DNA from: Oxalobacteraceae bacterium
GTDB lineage: Bacteria; Pseudomonadota; Gammaproteobacteria; Burkholderiales; Burkholderiaceae_D
Length of the DNA: 42,408 nucleotides
NCBI GenBank assembly: GCA_027490255.1
Contig: JAIXYM010000094.1
Location: forward strand, 1-42,408
Reading direction: 5' to 3'
The notes under the pieces were generated by a model. It did no database searches. It worked only from the letters and a program-made list of their open reading frames with translations, and was not told where the DNA came from. The translations under genes and the position numbers were made by a program. Shown one piece after another: positions 7,468 to 15,872 of this stretch. Each line of letters starts with the position of its first letter. Within the stretch, counting starts at the first letter, position 1.

Positions 7468-9132
7468 ATGTCCAGCAATACTGAAAGCCAGTTGACCGAG
7501 CAAGGCACTGCGTTACCGTCGCAAAACCTGTCGCGAGAGCACATTACCCGTGAGGTGGCGCGTCGCCGCACCTTCGGCATCATCTCTCACCCCGATGCGG
7601 GCAAGACCACCCTGACGGAAAAGCTGCTCCTGTTTTCTGGCGCGATCCAACTTGCTGGTACCGTCAAGGCCCGTAAGAGCGGGCGTCACGCCACATCCGA
7701 CTGGATGGAAATCGAAAAGCAGCGTGGTATTTCCGTTGCCAGCTCCGTAATGCAGTTTGAGTACCGCGACCATGTGGTCAATCTTCTTGATACGCCGGGT
7801 CACCAGGATTTTTCAGAAGATACTTATCGCGTCCTGACAGCAGTGGATTCTGCGCTAATGGTGATTGATGCCGCCAAGGGCGTGGAAGCGCAGACGATCA
7901 AGCTGCTCAATGTCTGTCGTATGCGCAACACGCCCATCATTACCTTTATGAACAAGATGGATCGCGAAACGCGCGATCCTCTTGAACTACTCGATGAGCT
8001 GGAGTCGGTACTCGAAATACAGTGTGCACCCGTGACCTGGCCCATAGGCATGGGTAAATCGTTCCGCGGGGTCTATCACCTGATGCGCGACGAGATCATG
8101 CTGTTTGCTGCTGGCAGTGAGCGTGCCGATCAGGAATTTGAAGTCATCAAGGGTATCGACAATCCCCGACTTGCCGAGATGTTCCCTCTCGAAATCGAGC
8201 AACTGAAAATGGAAGTTGAGCTGGTGCACGGCGCCTCGCACCCTTTCGATCTCGATGCATTTTTGGCGGGAAAGCAGACCCCGGTTTTCTTCGGTTCTGC
8301 GATCAATAATTTTGGTGTGCGTGAAATCCTCAATGCGCTGCTTGATTGGGCGCAGCCACCACGCGAGCGCGATGCGACGATTCGTAGCGTAGCGCCTGAT
8401 GAGACACCGTTTTCTGGTTTTGTATTCAAAATTCAAGCCAATATGGATCCGGCGCACCGGGATCGCATCGCTTTTCTTCGCGTATGCTCGGGGCGATTCG
8501 AGCGTGGCATGAAGGTGCGCCATCTCCGACTTGAGCGTGATGTAAAACTGTCTTCGGTCGTGACCTTCATGGCGTCGAGTCGCGAGCAGGTTGAAGAAGC
8601 TTATGCGGGCGATATTATCGGCCTGCCCAATCATGGCAACATGCAGATTGGTGACAGCTTCTCCGAGGGAGAATTGCTGCAGTTCACAGGTATTCCTTAT
8701 TTCGCGCCCGATTTTTTTCGGTCTGTGCGTATTCGTAACCCGCTCAAGATCAAGCAGCTCCACAAAGGGCTGCAACAGCTAGGTGAAGAGGGGGCGGTTC
8801 AAGTGTTCAAGCCTGTGACCGGCGGTGATCTGGTGCTGGGCGCTGTGGGCGTGCTGCAGTTCGAAGTTGTCGCTAGTCGTTTGATGAACGAATATGGTGT
8901 CGATGCCGTGTTCGAAGGTACCAGCATCAACAGCGCACGCTGGGTCTCTTGTGATGATAAGCGCATGCTCGCTGATTTCGAAAAATCCTCAGCGGGTGCC
9001 AATCTCGCGCACGATGCGGCAGGCAACCTTGCCTACCTGGCCAGCTCGGGCGTTAATCTCAAGCTCACGCAAGAGCGCTGGCCTGGCGTGACCTTTCACT
9101 CGACCCGTGAGCATGCGGTGAAGGTCGCCTGA
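7468..9132 (+). CDS. prfC: Peptide chain release factor 3 (RF3)
   Basis: RF3 is the GTPase that removes RF1 or RF2 from the ribosome after peptide release. The G-domain motifs are all present: [13 protein letters not shown] (G1, about residues 41-53), a G2 region with [17 protein letters not shown] (G3) and FMNKMDR (G4). The C-terminal domains typical of RF3 rather than EF-G follow ([29 protein letters not shown]). The 554-residue length is slightly above E. coli RF3 owing to a short N-terminal extension. The start ATG at 7468 has no strong ribosome binding site; a later start near the family beginning ([15 protein letters not shown]) is less likely because no ATG lies close. It is transcribed alone and the 229-bp spacer after it shows no clear terminator. 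Confidence 0.97.
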   Translation: MSSNTESQLTEQGTALPSQNLSREHITREVARRRTFGIISHPDAGKTTLTEKLLLFSGAIQLAGTVKARKSGRHATSDWMEIEKQRGISVASSVMQFEYRDHVVNLLDTPGHQDFSEDTYRVLTAVDSALMVIDAAKGVEAQTIKLLNVCRMRNTPIITFMNKMDRETRDPLELLDELESVLEIQCAPVTWPIGMGKSFRGVYHLMRDEIMLFAAGSERADQEFEVIKGIDNPRLAEMFPLEIEQLKMEVELVHGASHPFDLDAFLAGKQTPVFFGSAINNFGVREILNALLDWAQPPRERDATIRSVAPDETPFSGFVFKIQANMDPAHRDRIAFLRVCSGRFERGMKVRHLRLERDVKLSSVVTFMASSREQVEEAYAGDIIGLPNHGNMQIGDSFSEGELLQFTGIPYFAPDFFRSVRIRNPLKIKQLHKGLQQLGEEGAVQVFKPVTGGDLVLGAVGVLQFEVVASRLMNEYGVDAVFEGTSINSARWVSCDDKRMLADFEKSSAGANLAHDAAGNLAYLASSGVNLKLTQERWPGVTFHSTREHAVKVA

Positions 9133-9361
9133 TTTTCGGATTGCCTCAGCGATATCACGGGTAAGACCTCGCCTTTCGTCAGCACTGCTTTCTTCTGATT
9201 GCAGGGCCTGATAGGCCTTTGAGCCGTATCAACGGCGCAAACCTTTGTTGTTTCTATACTAAGCAGGTCTTCGCGGGTTCCCCCGCACTCTCTACCTAAT
9301 CAATTCTTATGCGGGCATTCGCCACGCAGGAAGAAGCTATCAAGTTTGATCGGAAACGACT

Positions 9362-9892
9362 ATGTTGACTGTTACTTATTCCATTGTTGCATTGAAAGTG
9401 GAGCACAAAAAAGCACGTTGGACTTTTTCGTCTATGCAGCAGTACATCATGAATGGGATCCACAACATCAAGGATGCGGGCAGAACAGATTTTGAGAACA
9501 TGCTGCATCGGCTATCGCAATTCGAACAGTATTATCGTGAGCGAAAAATTCAAGTCGTTTTGATTCCTGCGCTGCGCGAGCTGACGCATGAGGCAGATCC
9601 ACTATTGGATGAAATCGAATCGCTGAGTGCGCATAGCAGCTCACTTCTGAGATTGCTAGGCGAAAGAATTCAGGAAGGTTTGCGTCAGGGCAGGGTGATG
9701 GTGGAAGAGGTCTGTTCTTCGCTTGAATTGTGTTGCTCGAATTTTTACCGACGATTGGCGCGAGAAGAAGAGCTGGTTCAGGTCGCCGAGCGCCTTATTC
9801 CCAGTGAAGCCTGGTTTGGCATTGCAGCGAATTTTCTTTCGCATGATGCTAGGCGGCGCAAACTATCGGTAGCGTCTGACGATGAGGAATGA
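9362..9892 (+). CDS. Hemerythrin-like helical protein with apparent loss of iron ligands
   Basis: I do not recognise this 176-residue protein by name. It is all-helical, and its pattern follows the hemerythrin HHE template: an EH pair near the start (Glu14-His15), a helix ending at Tyr57-Tyr58 where the family has HH-P-K-E, a PALREL turn, His91 in LSAHS where the family has the LE-x-QH histidine, and FYRRLAREEE (128-137) where the family has Y-x-x-HM-x-x-EE, followed by AERLIP and W-x-x-IA. Thus His15, His91 and Glu135 remain, while the second-helix His/Glu and the last His are replaced by Tyr, Arg and Arg. If the match holds, the protein would bind little or no di-iron. The start at 9362 is favoured because it keeps the EH motif. 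It converges on the rhodanese gene. Confidence 0.5.
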   Translation: MLTVTYSIVALKVEHKKARWTFSSMQQYIMNGIHNIKDAGRTDFENMLHRLSQFEQYYRERKIQVVLIPALRELTHEADPLLDEIESLSAHSSSLLRLLGERIQEGLRQGRVMVEEVCSSLELCCSNFYRRLAREEELVQVAERLIPSEAWFGIAANFLSHDARRRKLSVASDDEE

Positions 9893-9901
9893 ATCTTCTA
9901 T

Positions 9902-9932
9902 GGGTGTTTGATAGACGGTAAATCAAGCACCC
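9902..9932. terminator. Hairpin between convergent genes
   Basis: An 11-bp stem GGGTGTTTGAT / ATCAAGCACCC with one G-T wobble spans the junction of two convergent genes and overlaps the last codons of the rhodanese gene. No T-run follows on either strand, so this is a weak or bidirectional terminator at best. Confidence 0.35.
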
Positions 9933-10387
9933 ACCCAAGGCAGGCCTTTCATGCACCAGCCGCCAATAGATTTGCGGTGACCTTGATCATTGCGATCGCC
10001 TTCAAACCCCTCCAGGATGTCAAAGCAATGCTCAAAGCCGTTCTCGGTGGCGAGTTTTGCAGCGTAGCGCGAACGTACTCCCGAACGACACAGGAATAAC
10101 AGTGTTTCGCTGCGCTTTGCTTGTTGCTCTAGTTGCTTCAGGAATTCCGAATTCAGCGCACCACCCGGATACAGGGTCCACTGTGCCGCCAGATGCTGGT
10201 CGTCCGGCAAAATGACTCGTCCGACCCAGTCGCGCTCAGCCTGAGTTCGCACATCAATCAGCTTCACGTTGGCGTTATCTTGTAGCAACGCGTAGGCTTC
10301 TTCCGGTGTCACTGCTCCGGCGTAGGGAAGCGAATCCGTTTGGCCGCGCTGGCGGGCATTGGCGAGCAATTGTTCTGAGAGGGACAT
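9923..10387 (-). CDS. Rhodanese-like domain protein (probable sulfurtransferase)
   Basis: This is a single rhodanese domain of 154 residues. The active-site loop CRSGVRS is intact, with the nucleophilic cysteine preceded by LLFL. LIDVRTQAERDWVG is the characteristic early strand and loop, and LEGFEGDRNDQGHR near the end matches bacterial single-domain rhodaneses. The C-terminus GGWCMKGLPWVGA is common in betaproteobacterial homologs. I start at ATG 10387 (MSLSEQLLANARQ); an in-frame TTG at 10435 would add 16 residues of low-complexity sequence and lacks support. The gene is divergent from glnA, with the NtrC-site array between them, so it could in principle respond to nitrogen status. Its acceptor is unknown. 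Confidence 0.85.
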   Translation of the reverse strand: MSLSEQLLANARQRGQTDSLPYAGAVTPEEAYALLQDNANVKLIDVRTQAERDWVGRVILPDDQHLAAQWTLYPGGALNSEFLKQLEQQAKRSETLLFLCRSGVRSRYAAKLATENGFEHCFDILEGFEGDRNDQGHRKSIGGWCMKGLPWVGA

Positions 10388-10465
10388 AGGTTTTTCGGGG
10401 TCGGATAATGGGTCAGGACCGTCAGACTCCACCAAAATGCCGCGCTCGGCAAGTCTCTGCGATTA

Positions 10466-10540
10466 AGCGCAAAGTCGGTGCACGCATTTTTAAAAGCACT
10501 AAAAAAGTGCAAACCGTCTAAATTGCACCTTATTGGTGAG
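10466..10540 (+). promoter_or_regulatory. Array of three NtrC binding sites (glnA enhancer)
   Basis: Three 17-bp sites of the form TGCACC-N5-GGTGCA are visible: AGCGCAAAGTCGGTGCA (10466-10482, right half perfect), AGCACTAAAAAAGTGCA (10495-10511, symmetric core GCACT/AGTGC) and TGCACCTTATTGGTGAG (10524-10540, left half perfect). Their starts are exactly 29 bp apart. They lie about 105 to 195 bp upstream of the sigma-54 promoter, the usual position for an NtrC enhancer. Confidence 0.85.
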
Positions 10541-10645
10541 CCGGGAGAATTCCTGATTTTGCGCTGGGTCCCGTAAAAGCTTGATTCTGCGTGGGAATTC
10601 AGACCCGCACGCCGCTCCCATTGAGCGCCTCCCCGGCTTAGTTTG

Positions 10646-10661
10646 TGGCATGGAATCTGCT
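10646..10661 (+). promoter_or_regulatory. Sigma-54 promoter of glnA
   Basis: TGGCATGGAATCTGCT matches the -24/-12 consensus TGGCAC-N5-TTGC, with exactly ten bases between the GG and GC dinucleotides. Transcription should start near 10671, leaving a leader of about 110 bases before glnA. The NtrC array upstream fits activation under nitrogen limitation. Confidence 0.8.
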
Positions 10662-10783
10662 ATCATCGCCGATCAAGTCTCAGTGGCATTGTCACTCCTC
10701 GCACCGCAGCTTTAAGTGGTTTGCGTCAGGTCGGTCCACAGCTTAAACCTAATTAATCACTTTGCAACTTATAGGAGATCCGC

Positions 10784-12199
10784 ATGTCAACGTCGGCCGC
10801 TGATGTATTGAAAATGGTCAAGGACAACGAAGTCAAATTCGTTGATTTCCGTTTCACTGATACGCGAGGCAAAGAGCAGCACGTCAGCGTACCTGTGTCC
10901 CATTTCGATATGGACAAATTCGAGTCAGGCCACGCATTCGATGGCTCCTCCATTGCTGGCTGGAAAGGTATCGAAGCATCAGACATGCTGCTCATTCCCG
11001 ATCCAAACACGGCGCGTATCGATCCGTTCATGGAAGAAACCACGATGTTCATCCAGTGTGACGTCGTTGAGCCGAGTGACGGCAAAGGCTACGACCGCGA
11101 TCCGCGTTCCATCGCCAAGCGCGCTGAGGCTTACCTGAAGTCGTCTGGTCTGGGTGACACCGCTTACTTCGGTCCCGAGCCAGAGTTTTTTATTTTCGAT
11201 AGCGTTCGTTGGAACATCGATATGTCGGGCTCCTTCTCCAAGATTGATTCCGAAGAAGCTTCCTGGAGCACTGGCGAAAAAATCGAGGGTGGCAACACCG
11301 GTCATCGTCCATCGGTCAAGGGTGGTTACTTCCCCGTGCCCCCGATCGATAGCTTCCAGGACATGCGCTCGGAAATGTGTCTGATTCTTGAAAGTCTTGG
11401 CATTCCTGTCGAAGTGCATCACCACGAAGTGGCCGGTGCAGGTCAGAATGAAATCGGTACCAAATTTTCCACGCTGGTTGAGCGTGCCGACTGGACTCAG
11501 ACATTGAAGTATGTTGTCTGGAACGTCGCGCACAATTACGGTAAAACAGCGACCTTCATGCCTAAGCCCATCGTTGGCGACAACGGTTCCGGCATGCACG
11601 TGCACCAGTCGGTCTGGAAAGACGGCAAAAACCTGTTCGCAGGCGACGGCTACGCCGGTCTCTCTGAATTCGCGTTGTACTACATCGGCGGCATCATCAA
11701 GCATGCGCGTGCGCTCAATGCGATCACCAACCCTGGCACGAACTCATACAAGCGTCTGGTGCCTGGCTTCGAAGCGCCGGTGAAATTGGCGTACTCGTCA
11801 CGTAACCGTTCTGCTTCGATTCGTATTCCTCACGTTGCCAACCCCAAGGGACGTCGTATCGAAACGCGCTTCCCTGATCCTTTGGCCAATCCTTACCTTT
11901 GCTTTGCTGCGTTGCTGATGGCTGGTCTGGACGGTGTGCAAAACAAGATTCATCCGGGCGAAGCTGCATCGAAAGACTTGTACCACCTGCCACCAGAAGA
12001 AGATGCGCAGATCCCAACGGTTTGCTCGTCACTCGATCAGGCACTCGAGTATCTGGACAAAGACCGCGAGTTCCTGACCCGTGGTGGTGTGTTCAGCGAC
12101 ACCATGATTGATGCCTACATCGAACTGAAGATGCAGGAAGTGACTCGTTTCCGTATGACTACACATCCGGTCGAGTTCGACATGTACTACTCGCTGTAA
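10784..12199 (+). CDS. glnA: Glutamine synthetase type I
   Basis: Glutamine synthetase makes glutamine from glutamate and ammonium with ATP; it is a dodecamer in the cytosol. All family signatures are present: [17 protein letters not shown] (about 52-68), the ATP-binding region [16 protein letters not shown] (261-276), NRSASIRIP and the metal- and substrate-binding [10 protein letters not shown]. The adenylylation tyrosine is Tyr400 in [11 protein letters not shown], so activity is probably controlled by GlnE. The 471-residue length is standard GSI-beta. The ribosome binding site TAGGAG lies before ATG 10784. The gene is controlled by an NtrC/sigma-54 promoter and closed by a terminator, so the ntrBC genes downstream are mostly a separate unit. 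Confidence 0.98.
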   Translation: MSTSAADVLKMVKDNEVKFVDFRFTDTRGKEQHVSVPVSHFDMDKFESGHAFDGSSIAGWKGIEASDMLLIPDPNTARIDPFMEETTMFIQCDVVEPSDGKGYDRDPRSIAKRAEAYLKSSGLGDTAYFGPEPEFFIFDSVRWNIDMSGSFSKIDSEEASWSTGEKIEGGNTGHRPSVKGGYFPVPPIDSFQDMRSEMCLILESLGIPVEVHHHEVAGAGQNEIGTKFSTLVERADWTQTLKYVVWNVAHNYGKTATFMPKPIVGDNGSGMHVHQSVWKDGKNLFAGDGYAGLSEFALYYIGGIIKHARALNAITNPGTNSYKRLVPGFEAPVKLAYSSRNRSASIRIPHVANPKGRRIETRFPDPLANPYLCFAALLMAGLDGVQNKIHPGEAASKDLYHLPPEEDAQIPTVCSSLDQALEYLDKDREFLTRGGVFSDTMIDAYIELKMQEVTRFRMTTHPVEFDMYYSL

Positions 12200-12224
12200 T
12201 CCCCGGTCGGGATTCGCGAAACAG

Positions 12225-12251
12225 GAGGGCGGCTCAGGTCGCCCTCTTTTT
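12225..12251 (+). terminator. Rho-independent terminator of glnA
   Basis: The perfect 7-bp stem GAGGGCG / CGCCCTC (12225-12231, 12240-12246) is followed by TTTTT, 26 bases after the glnA stop. Confidence 0.85.
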
Positions 12252-12355
12252 GGTCATAAATGTTGTTTTTATGATAAAAAAATTTGGCGACTTTCTGTTA
12301 TAAAAACAAAGCCCTGTCGCCCAAGCTTGTTTTAACCATCCATGGTTCTTTGCCC

Positions 12356-12826
12356 ATGAAAAGCCGTCTACTTGTCTTACTGACTCTCTATGTCCTTGCA
12401 GCGCCTGTCATTGCGCAAGGGGTTTTTGTGTGTGTACAGGCCAATGGAACGCGTGAATACCGAAACAATGGCGATATGCGAGGCTGTCGAAAGCTTGATC
12501 TGGAGACAATCTCAACCATTCCTGCGCCCGCCGCCAATCAGCAGGCAAAAGCTGCGGCGATCGATCCCTCCTTTCCGCGTATTGACGGCCAGATTCAGAA
12601 GCGCCGCGATCAGGACCGTTTGCAAATTTTGATGGAGGAAGTGCGAACCGAGGAGTCCCGGCTGTCTGAGCTCCGACGTGATTACCAGAACGGTGAGCCT
12701 GAGCGCCTGGGCAGTGAGCGAAATTATGCGAAGTATCAGGAACGCGTCGCTCAGATGAAAGACGACATTCTTCGAACCGAAAAAAATGTTGAAGCCCTGA
12801 AAAGAGAGATAGGTAATCTAAAATAG
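12356..12826 (+). CDS. Exported DUF4124-like protein with C-terminal coiled coil
   Basis: This 156-residue protein starts with MKSRLLVLLTLYVLAAP and a likely signal peptidase site after VIAQ (about residue 21), so it should be periplasmic. After the signal comes VFVCVQANGTREYRNNG, which resembles the short DUF4124 module (a V-cysteine, then a D/N-x-x-G turn). The last 85 residues (RRDQDRLQILMEEVRTEE and onward) are charged and strongly helical, consistent with a coiled coil. A start at 12284 would put 24 residues before the signal peptide and is rejected. A small exported protein at this place between glnA and ntrB is common in Burkholderiales. Its function is unknown. Confidence 0.7.
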   Translation: MKSRLLVLLTLYVLAAPVIAQGVFVCVQANGTREYRNNGDMRGCRKLDLETISTIPAPAANQQAKAAAIDPSFPRIDGQIQKRRDQDRLQILMEEVRTEESRLSELRRDYQNGEPERLGSERNYAKYQERVAQMKDDILRTEKNVEALKREIGNLK

Positions 12827-12852
12827 CCTTCTCGTACCGCTGTATGCCGTCC

Positions 12853-12879
12853 AGGCCGCTGTGCGGCCTTTTTCTTTTT
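12853..12879 (+). terminator. Rho-independent terminator before ntrB
   Basis: The stem AGGCCGC / GCGGCCT (12853-12859, 12863-12869) with a three-base loop is followed by TTTTCTTTTT. It ends only 10 bases before the ntrB start and lies where a longer ntrB reading frame would otherwise begin, which argues for the GTG start at 12889. Confidence 0.8.
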
Positions 12880-12888
12880 CGGGATCGA

Positions 12889-13962
12889 GTGAATATTTTA
12901 TCGACATCGTTGGGTGGGCTCGACTTGCTGGCCTCCGCTGTGATCATCCTGGAAAAGCAGGGTCGTATCGCTTATGCAAATGCGGCCGCAGAGACCTTGT
13001 TGGAAAGCTCATTCAAAGTGCTGCACCAGCAGCGCCTGTCCGACCTTTTCATGAATGGTGACAGACTCGCCCTCATCTTTGAGCAGGCGAGAACCCGCCA
13101 GTTTGATGAGAAGCGCGAGGATATGTTGCTCGAGCGCATAGGTCGTGTACCTTTACACGTCAATGTCATTGTCACCACCATCGACGACCCGGAGAACCCG
13201 GTACTTATCGAGTTCCGCGCCAACGTGCAGCAGGTCAAGCTGGAGCGCGAAGAGCGTCTACTGGACCAGAACCAGGCCAACAAGGAGCTGATTCGCAATC
13301 TCGCCCATGAGATCAAGAATCCCTTAGGGGGCATTCGTGGCGCCGCCCAGTTGCTGGAGCTGGAGTTACCGAGTCATGACCTCAAAGATTTGCGAGAGTA
13401 CACGCAAGTCATCATCAAAGAATCGGATCGTTTGCAGACGCTGGTTGATCGTCTGCTCGCGCCTCATCGACGTCCTCAAATCGTCGGTGACGTCAATATT
13501 CACGAGGTATTCGAGCGGGTACGCAGTTTGATCATGGCCGAGTTCCCGCAGGGTCTCGCCATACGGCGCGACTATGATTTGTCGCTACCCGACTTTCGCG
13601 GCGATAAGGAGCAGCTCATTCAAGCGGTGCTTAACATCGCGCACAATGCCGCGCAGGCACTGGCACCCCGAATTGCGCAAGGGGATGCCGAGCTGATCTT
13701 CCGTAGTCGTATTGCACGTTCGATTACCCTCGCAAAGGTCCGTTATCGGCTGGCACTAGACTTGCATATCATCGATAACGGCCCAGGTATACCGGCTGAG
13801 TTGAAGGACAAGATTTTCTATCCACTGGTCTCCGGCAGAGACGGCGGCAGTGGATTGGGGCTCACGCTGGCACAAACCTTCATTCAGCAGCACCTGGGCG
13901 TGATTGAATGCGAGAGCCGGCCCGGTTATACCGACTTCCGTATCTTGATTGCGCTGCCCTGA
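12889..13962 (+). CDS. ntrB: Nitrogen regulation sensor kinase NtrB (GlnL, NRII)
   Basis: NtrB phosphorylates NtrC when nitrogen is short and dephosphorylates it when PII (GlnB) is bound. An N-terminal PAS domain (LASAVIILEKQGRIAYANAA) is followed by a DHp H-box NLAHEIKNPLGGIRGAAQLL, quoted at 20 residues, with phospho-accepting histidine near residue 140. The catalytic domain shows N-box NIAHNAAQALAP, G1 DNGPGIP and G2 GGSGLGLTLAQ. The protein is 357 residues, in range for the family. I use GTG 12889 because an earlier ATG at 12844 would make the coding region run through a terminator hairpin. There is no transmembrane segment, as expected for cytosolic NtrB. The gene lies 124 bp before ntrC, with an NtrC box between. 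Confidence 0.93.
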   Translation: MNILSTSLGGLDLLASAVIILEKQGRIAYANAAAETLLESSFKVLHQQRLSDLFMNGDRLALIFEQARTRQFDEKREDMLLERIGRVPLHVNVIVTTIDDPENPVLIEFRANVQQVKLEREERLLDQNQANKELIRNLAHEIKNPLGGIRGAAQLLELELPSHDLKDLREYTQVIIKESDRLQTLVDRLLAPHRRPQIVGDVNIHEVFERVRSLIMAEFPQGLAIRRDYDLSLPDFRGDKEQLIQAVLNIAHNAAQALAPRIAQGDAELIFRSRIARSITLAKVRYRLALDLHIIDNGPGIPAELKDKIFYPLVSGRDGGSGLGLTLAQTFIQQHLGVIECESRPGYTDFRILIALP

Positions 13963-14015
13963 TCTTGTGCGGCGCCGGATATCGGTAAGCGCACTAAAGC
14001 TGGCTTCGCCATAAT

Positions 14016-14032
14016 GGCACCAATTTGGTGCT
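14016..14032 (+). promoter_or_regulatory. Symmetric NtrC box between ntrB and ntrC
   Basis: GGCACCAATTTGGTGCT contains the perfect palindrome GCACC-AATTT-GGTGC, the core of the NtrC consensus. It lies 54 bp before the ntrC start. No sigma-54 element is evident just after it, so autorepression of an internal ntrC promoter by NtrC is the simplest reading. Confidence 0.75.
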
Positions 14033-14086
14033 AACCGTCGACTGGGTATGCACCAGCGGCAGCATGATTAGGCTCAGGCAAGGACC

Positions 14087-15589
14087 ATGAAACCAATCTG
14101 GATAGTTGACGACGACGAATCAATTCGCTGGGTGCTGGAGAAGGCACTGGCGCGCGAGAATCTGGCGACGCGAAGTTTTTCGAATGTTCGCGATGCAGTG
14201 ACAGCGCTGGAATCCGGAACGCCTCAGGTGCTGGTATCGGATATTCGTATGCCCGGTGAGTCGGGCCTGGAATTATTGCAGATCGTCAAAACCCGCTATC
14301 CCGGTTTGCCCGTGATTGTGATGACGGCTTTTTCCGATCTTGATTCGGCCGTCGCGGCATTTCAGGGCGGTGCGTTCGAATACCTTGCTAAGCCTTTCGA
14401 TCTGGATAAAGCAGTTGAACTCATTCGGCGCGCACTCGAAGAGAGTTTGCGTGAATCCGGTGATGAGCAGACTGTCACCGAGACCCCCGAGATTTTGGGT
14501 CAGGCGGCTGCGATGCAGGATGTATTCCGCGCGATCGGACGACTGTCCCAGTCCAATGTGACGGTCTTGATCACCGGTGAATCTGGCACAGGCAAAGAGC
14601 TTGTGGCCCGAGCCCTGCACAAACACAGCCCCAGAGCAGCTCAGCCTTTTATTGCGCTCAACACGGCGGCCATACCCAAAGATTTGCTCGAGTCCGAATT
14701 GTTTGGCCATGAACGCGGCGCGTTCACGGGTGCGCAAGCGACGCGGCGCGGACGTTTCGAACAAGCCGAAGGCGGCACGCTTTTCTTGGATGAGATTGGC
14801 GACATGCCATTTGATCTCCAGACACGTCTGCTGCGGGTGCTATCGGATGGACATTTCTATCGCGTCGGTGGTCATCAGTCCCTCAAAGCGAATGTGCGTG
14901 TGATCGCGGCAACGCATCAGAATCTTGAGCAGCGGGTACGTGAGGGTTTGTTCCGAGAAGACTTGTATCACCGCCTGAATGTGATCCGTCTGAGATTGCC
15001 CTCCCTGCGAGAGCGACGCGATGACATACCGCTGCTGGTACGGCATTTTCTGGCACAAAGCGCGCGCCAGTTGGGTGTGGAGGCCAAGCGCATGTCGGAT
15101 CATGCGATACATTTTCTGGCATCGCTGGATCTGCCGGGTAATGTGCGGCAGCTGGAAAATTTGTGTAATTGGATCACCGTCATGGCGCCGGGTCAGACGG
15201 TAGAAATCAAAGACTTGCCGGCCGAACTGACCGCTGGCACGGTGGCGCCATTGCCGTCTACCGGTGTTATGTATCAGGCGCCTGCGGATATGGCGGAGCC
15301 AGCGAAAATGGAAACAAATCAGGTTTCTGCACTGCCTCTAATGATCTCACCGGACGAGCGAAGCAGTTGGATCATCATGCTGGAAACTGAAGCGGCAAAA
15401 ATGCTTACCGCTGGCAAGCCAGAAGTCATGGATGCGCTTGGTCGTCAGTTCGAATCAGCACTCATTAAAACAGCGCTTAGGCATACCCACGGGCGCAAGA
15501 ACGACGCAGCGATACGTTTGGGTATTGGTCGCAATACCATCACGCGCAAAATTCAGGAGCTGGGTATTGAGGGCGGCAAGGACGACTGA
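14087..15589 (+). CDS. ntrC: Nitrogen regulation response regulator NtrC (NRI)
   Basis: NtrC is the sigma-54 enhancer-binding activator of nitrogen genes. The receiver domain has the acidic pocket DDD (8-10), phospho-acceptor Asp52 in VLVSDIRMPG, Thr78 and Lys100. The AAA+ domain has Walker A GESGTGKE (162-169) and the sigma-54 contact loop GAFTGA. Walker B is in [13 protein letters not shown]-terminal Fis-type helix-turn-helix (DAAIRLGIGRNTITRKIQEL) binds DNA. At 500 residues it is a little longer than enteric NtrC because of a linker before the DNA-binding domain (about 385-440). Possible targets in this window are the sites before glnA and the one just upstream of ntrC itself. Confidence 0.97.
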   Translation: MKPIWIVDDDESIRWVLEKALARENLATRSFSNVRDAVTALESGTPQVLVSDIRMPGESGLELLQIVKTRYPGLPVIVMTAFSDLDSAVAAFQGGAFEYLAKPFDLDKAVELIRRALEESLRESGDEQTVTETPEILGQAAAMQDVFRAIGRLSQSNVTVLITGESGTGKELVARALHKHSPRAAQPFIALNTAAIPKDLLESELFGHERGAFTGAQATRRGRFEQAEGGTLFLDEIGDMPFDLQTRLLRVLSDGHFYRVGGHQSLKANVRVIAATHQNLEQRVREGLFREDLYHRLNVIRLRLPSLRERRDDIPLLVRHFLAQSARQLGVEAKRMSDHAIHFLASLDLPGNVRQLENLCNWITVMAPGQTVEIKDLPAELTAGTVAPLPSTGVMYQAPADMAEPAKMETNQVSALPLMISPDERSSWIIMLETEAAKMLTAGKPEVMDALGRQFESALIKTALRHTHGRKNDAAIRLGIGRNTITRKIQELGIEGGKDD

Positions 15590-15671
15590 CCGCTACATTA
15601 CCGGTTCGAGGCTGATTCCGGATACCTTACCCACGCGTAGATTCACCGGACAAACCCACTCACCGGGTACT

Positions 15672-15872
15672 TTAACCGCGCACAATGCGCAGCGGAGGCT
15701 TTGGGCCTTCCGCCGGGTTTTTGCTGGCACTTCGTTTTTGACTGGGTGGTGTCCAGCCGTGCCGCTTCCACAGCGACTGGACATCCGATCCGGGTGTCCA
15801 CTGGTGTTCGCCGGGACGTTTGCCGGCCGCCGGGAGCACGAATGTTTCTTCGAGCTGCTTTTGTTCCTTCAC
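15672..15872 (-). CDS. Small basic protein of unknown function, possibly frameshifted
   Basis: I do not recognise this product. The frame starts with GTG at 15872, with a good ribosome binding site (GGAGA, five bases upstream), and codes for 66 residues rich in Pro, Lys and Arg, including GEHQWTPGSD and WKRHGWTPPSQ. It stops at TAA in GGTTAAAG. In the +1 frame the sequence continues as a codon-like stretch, KVPGEWVCPVNLRVG and so on, to a TAG at 15593-15595, about 26 residues. Removing one T at the stop would fuse the two into a 92-residue protein. So this may be a frameshifted gene, a sequencing error or a naturally short protein. It is convergent with ntrC. No domain can be assigned. Confidence 0.4.
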   Translation of the reverse strand: MKEQKQLEETFVLPAAGKRPGEHQWTPGSDVQSLWKRHGWTPPSQKRSASKNPAEGPKPPLRIVRG

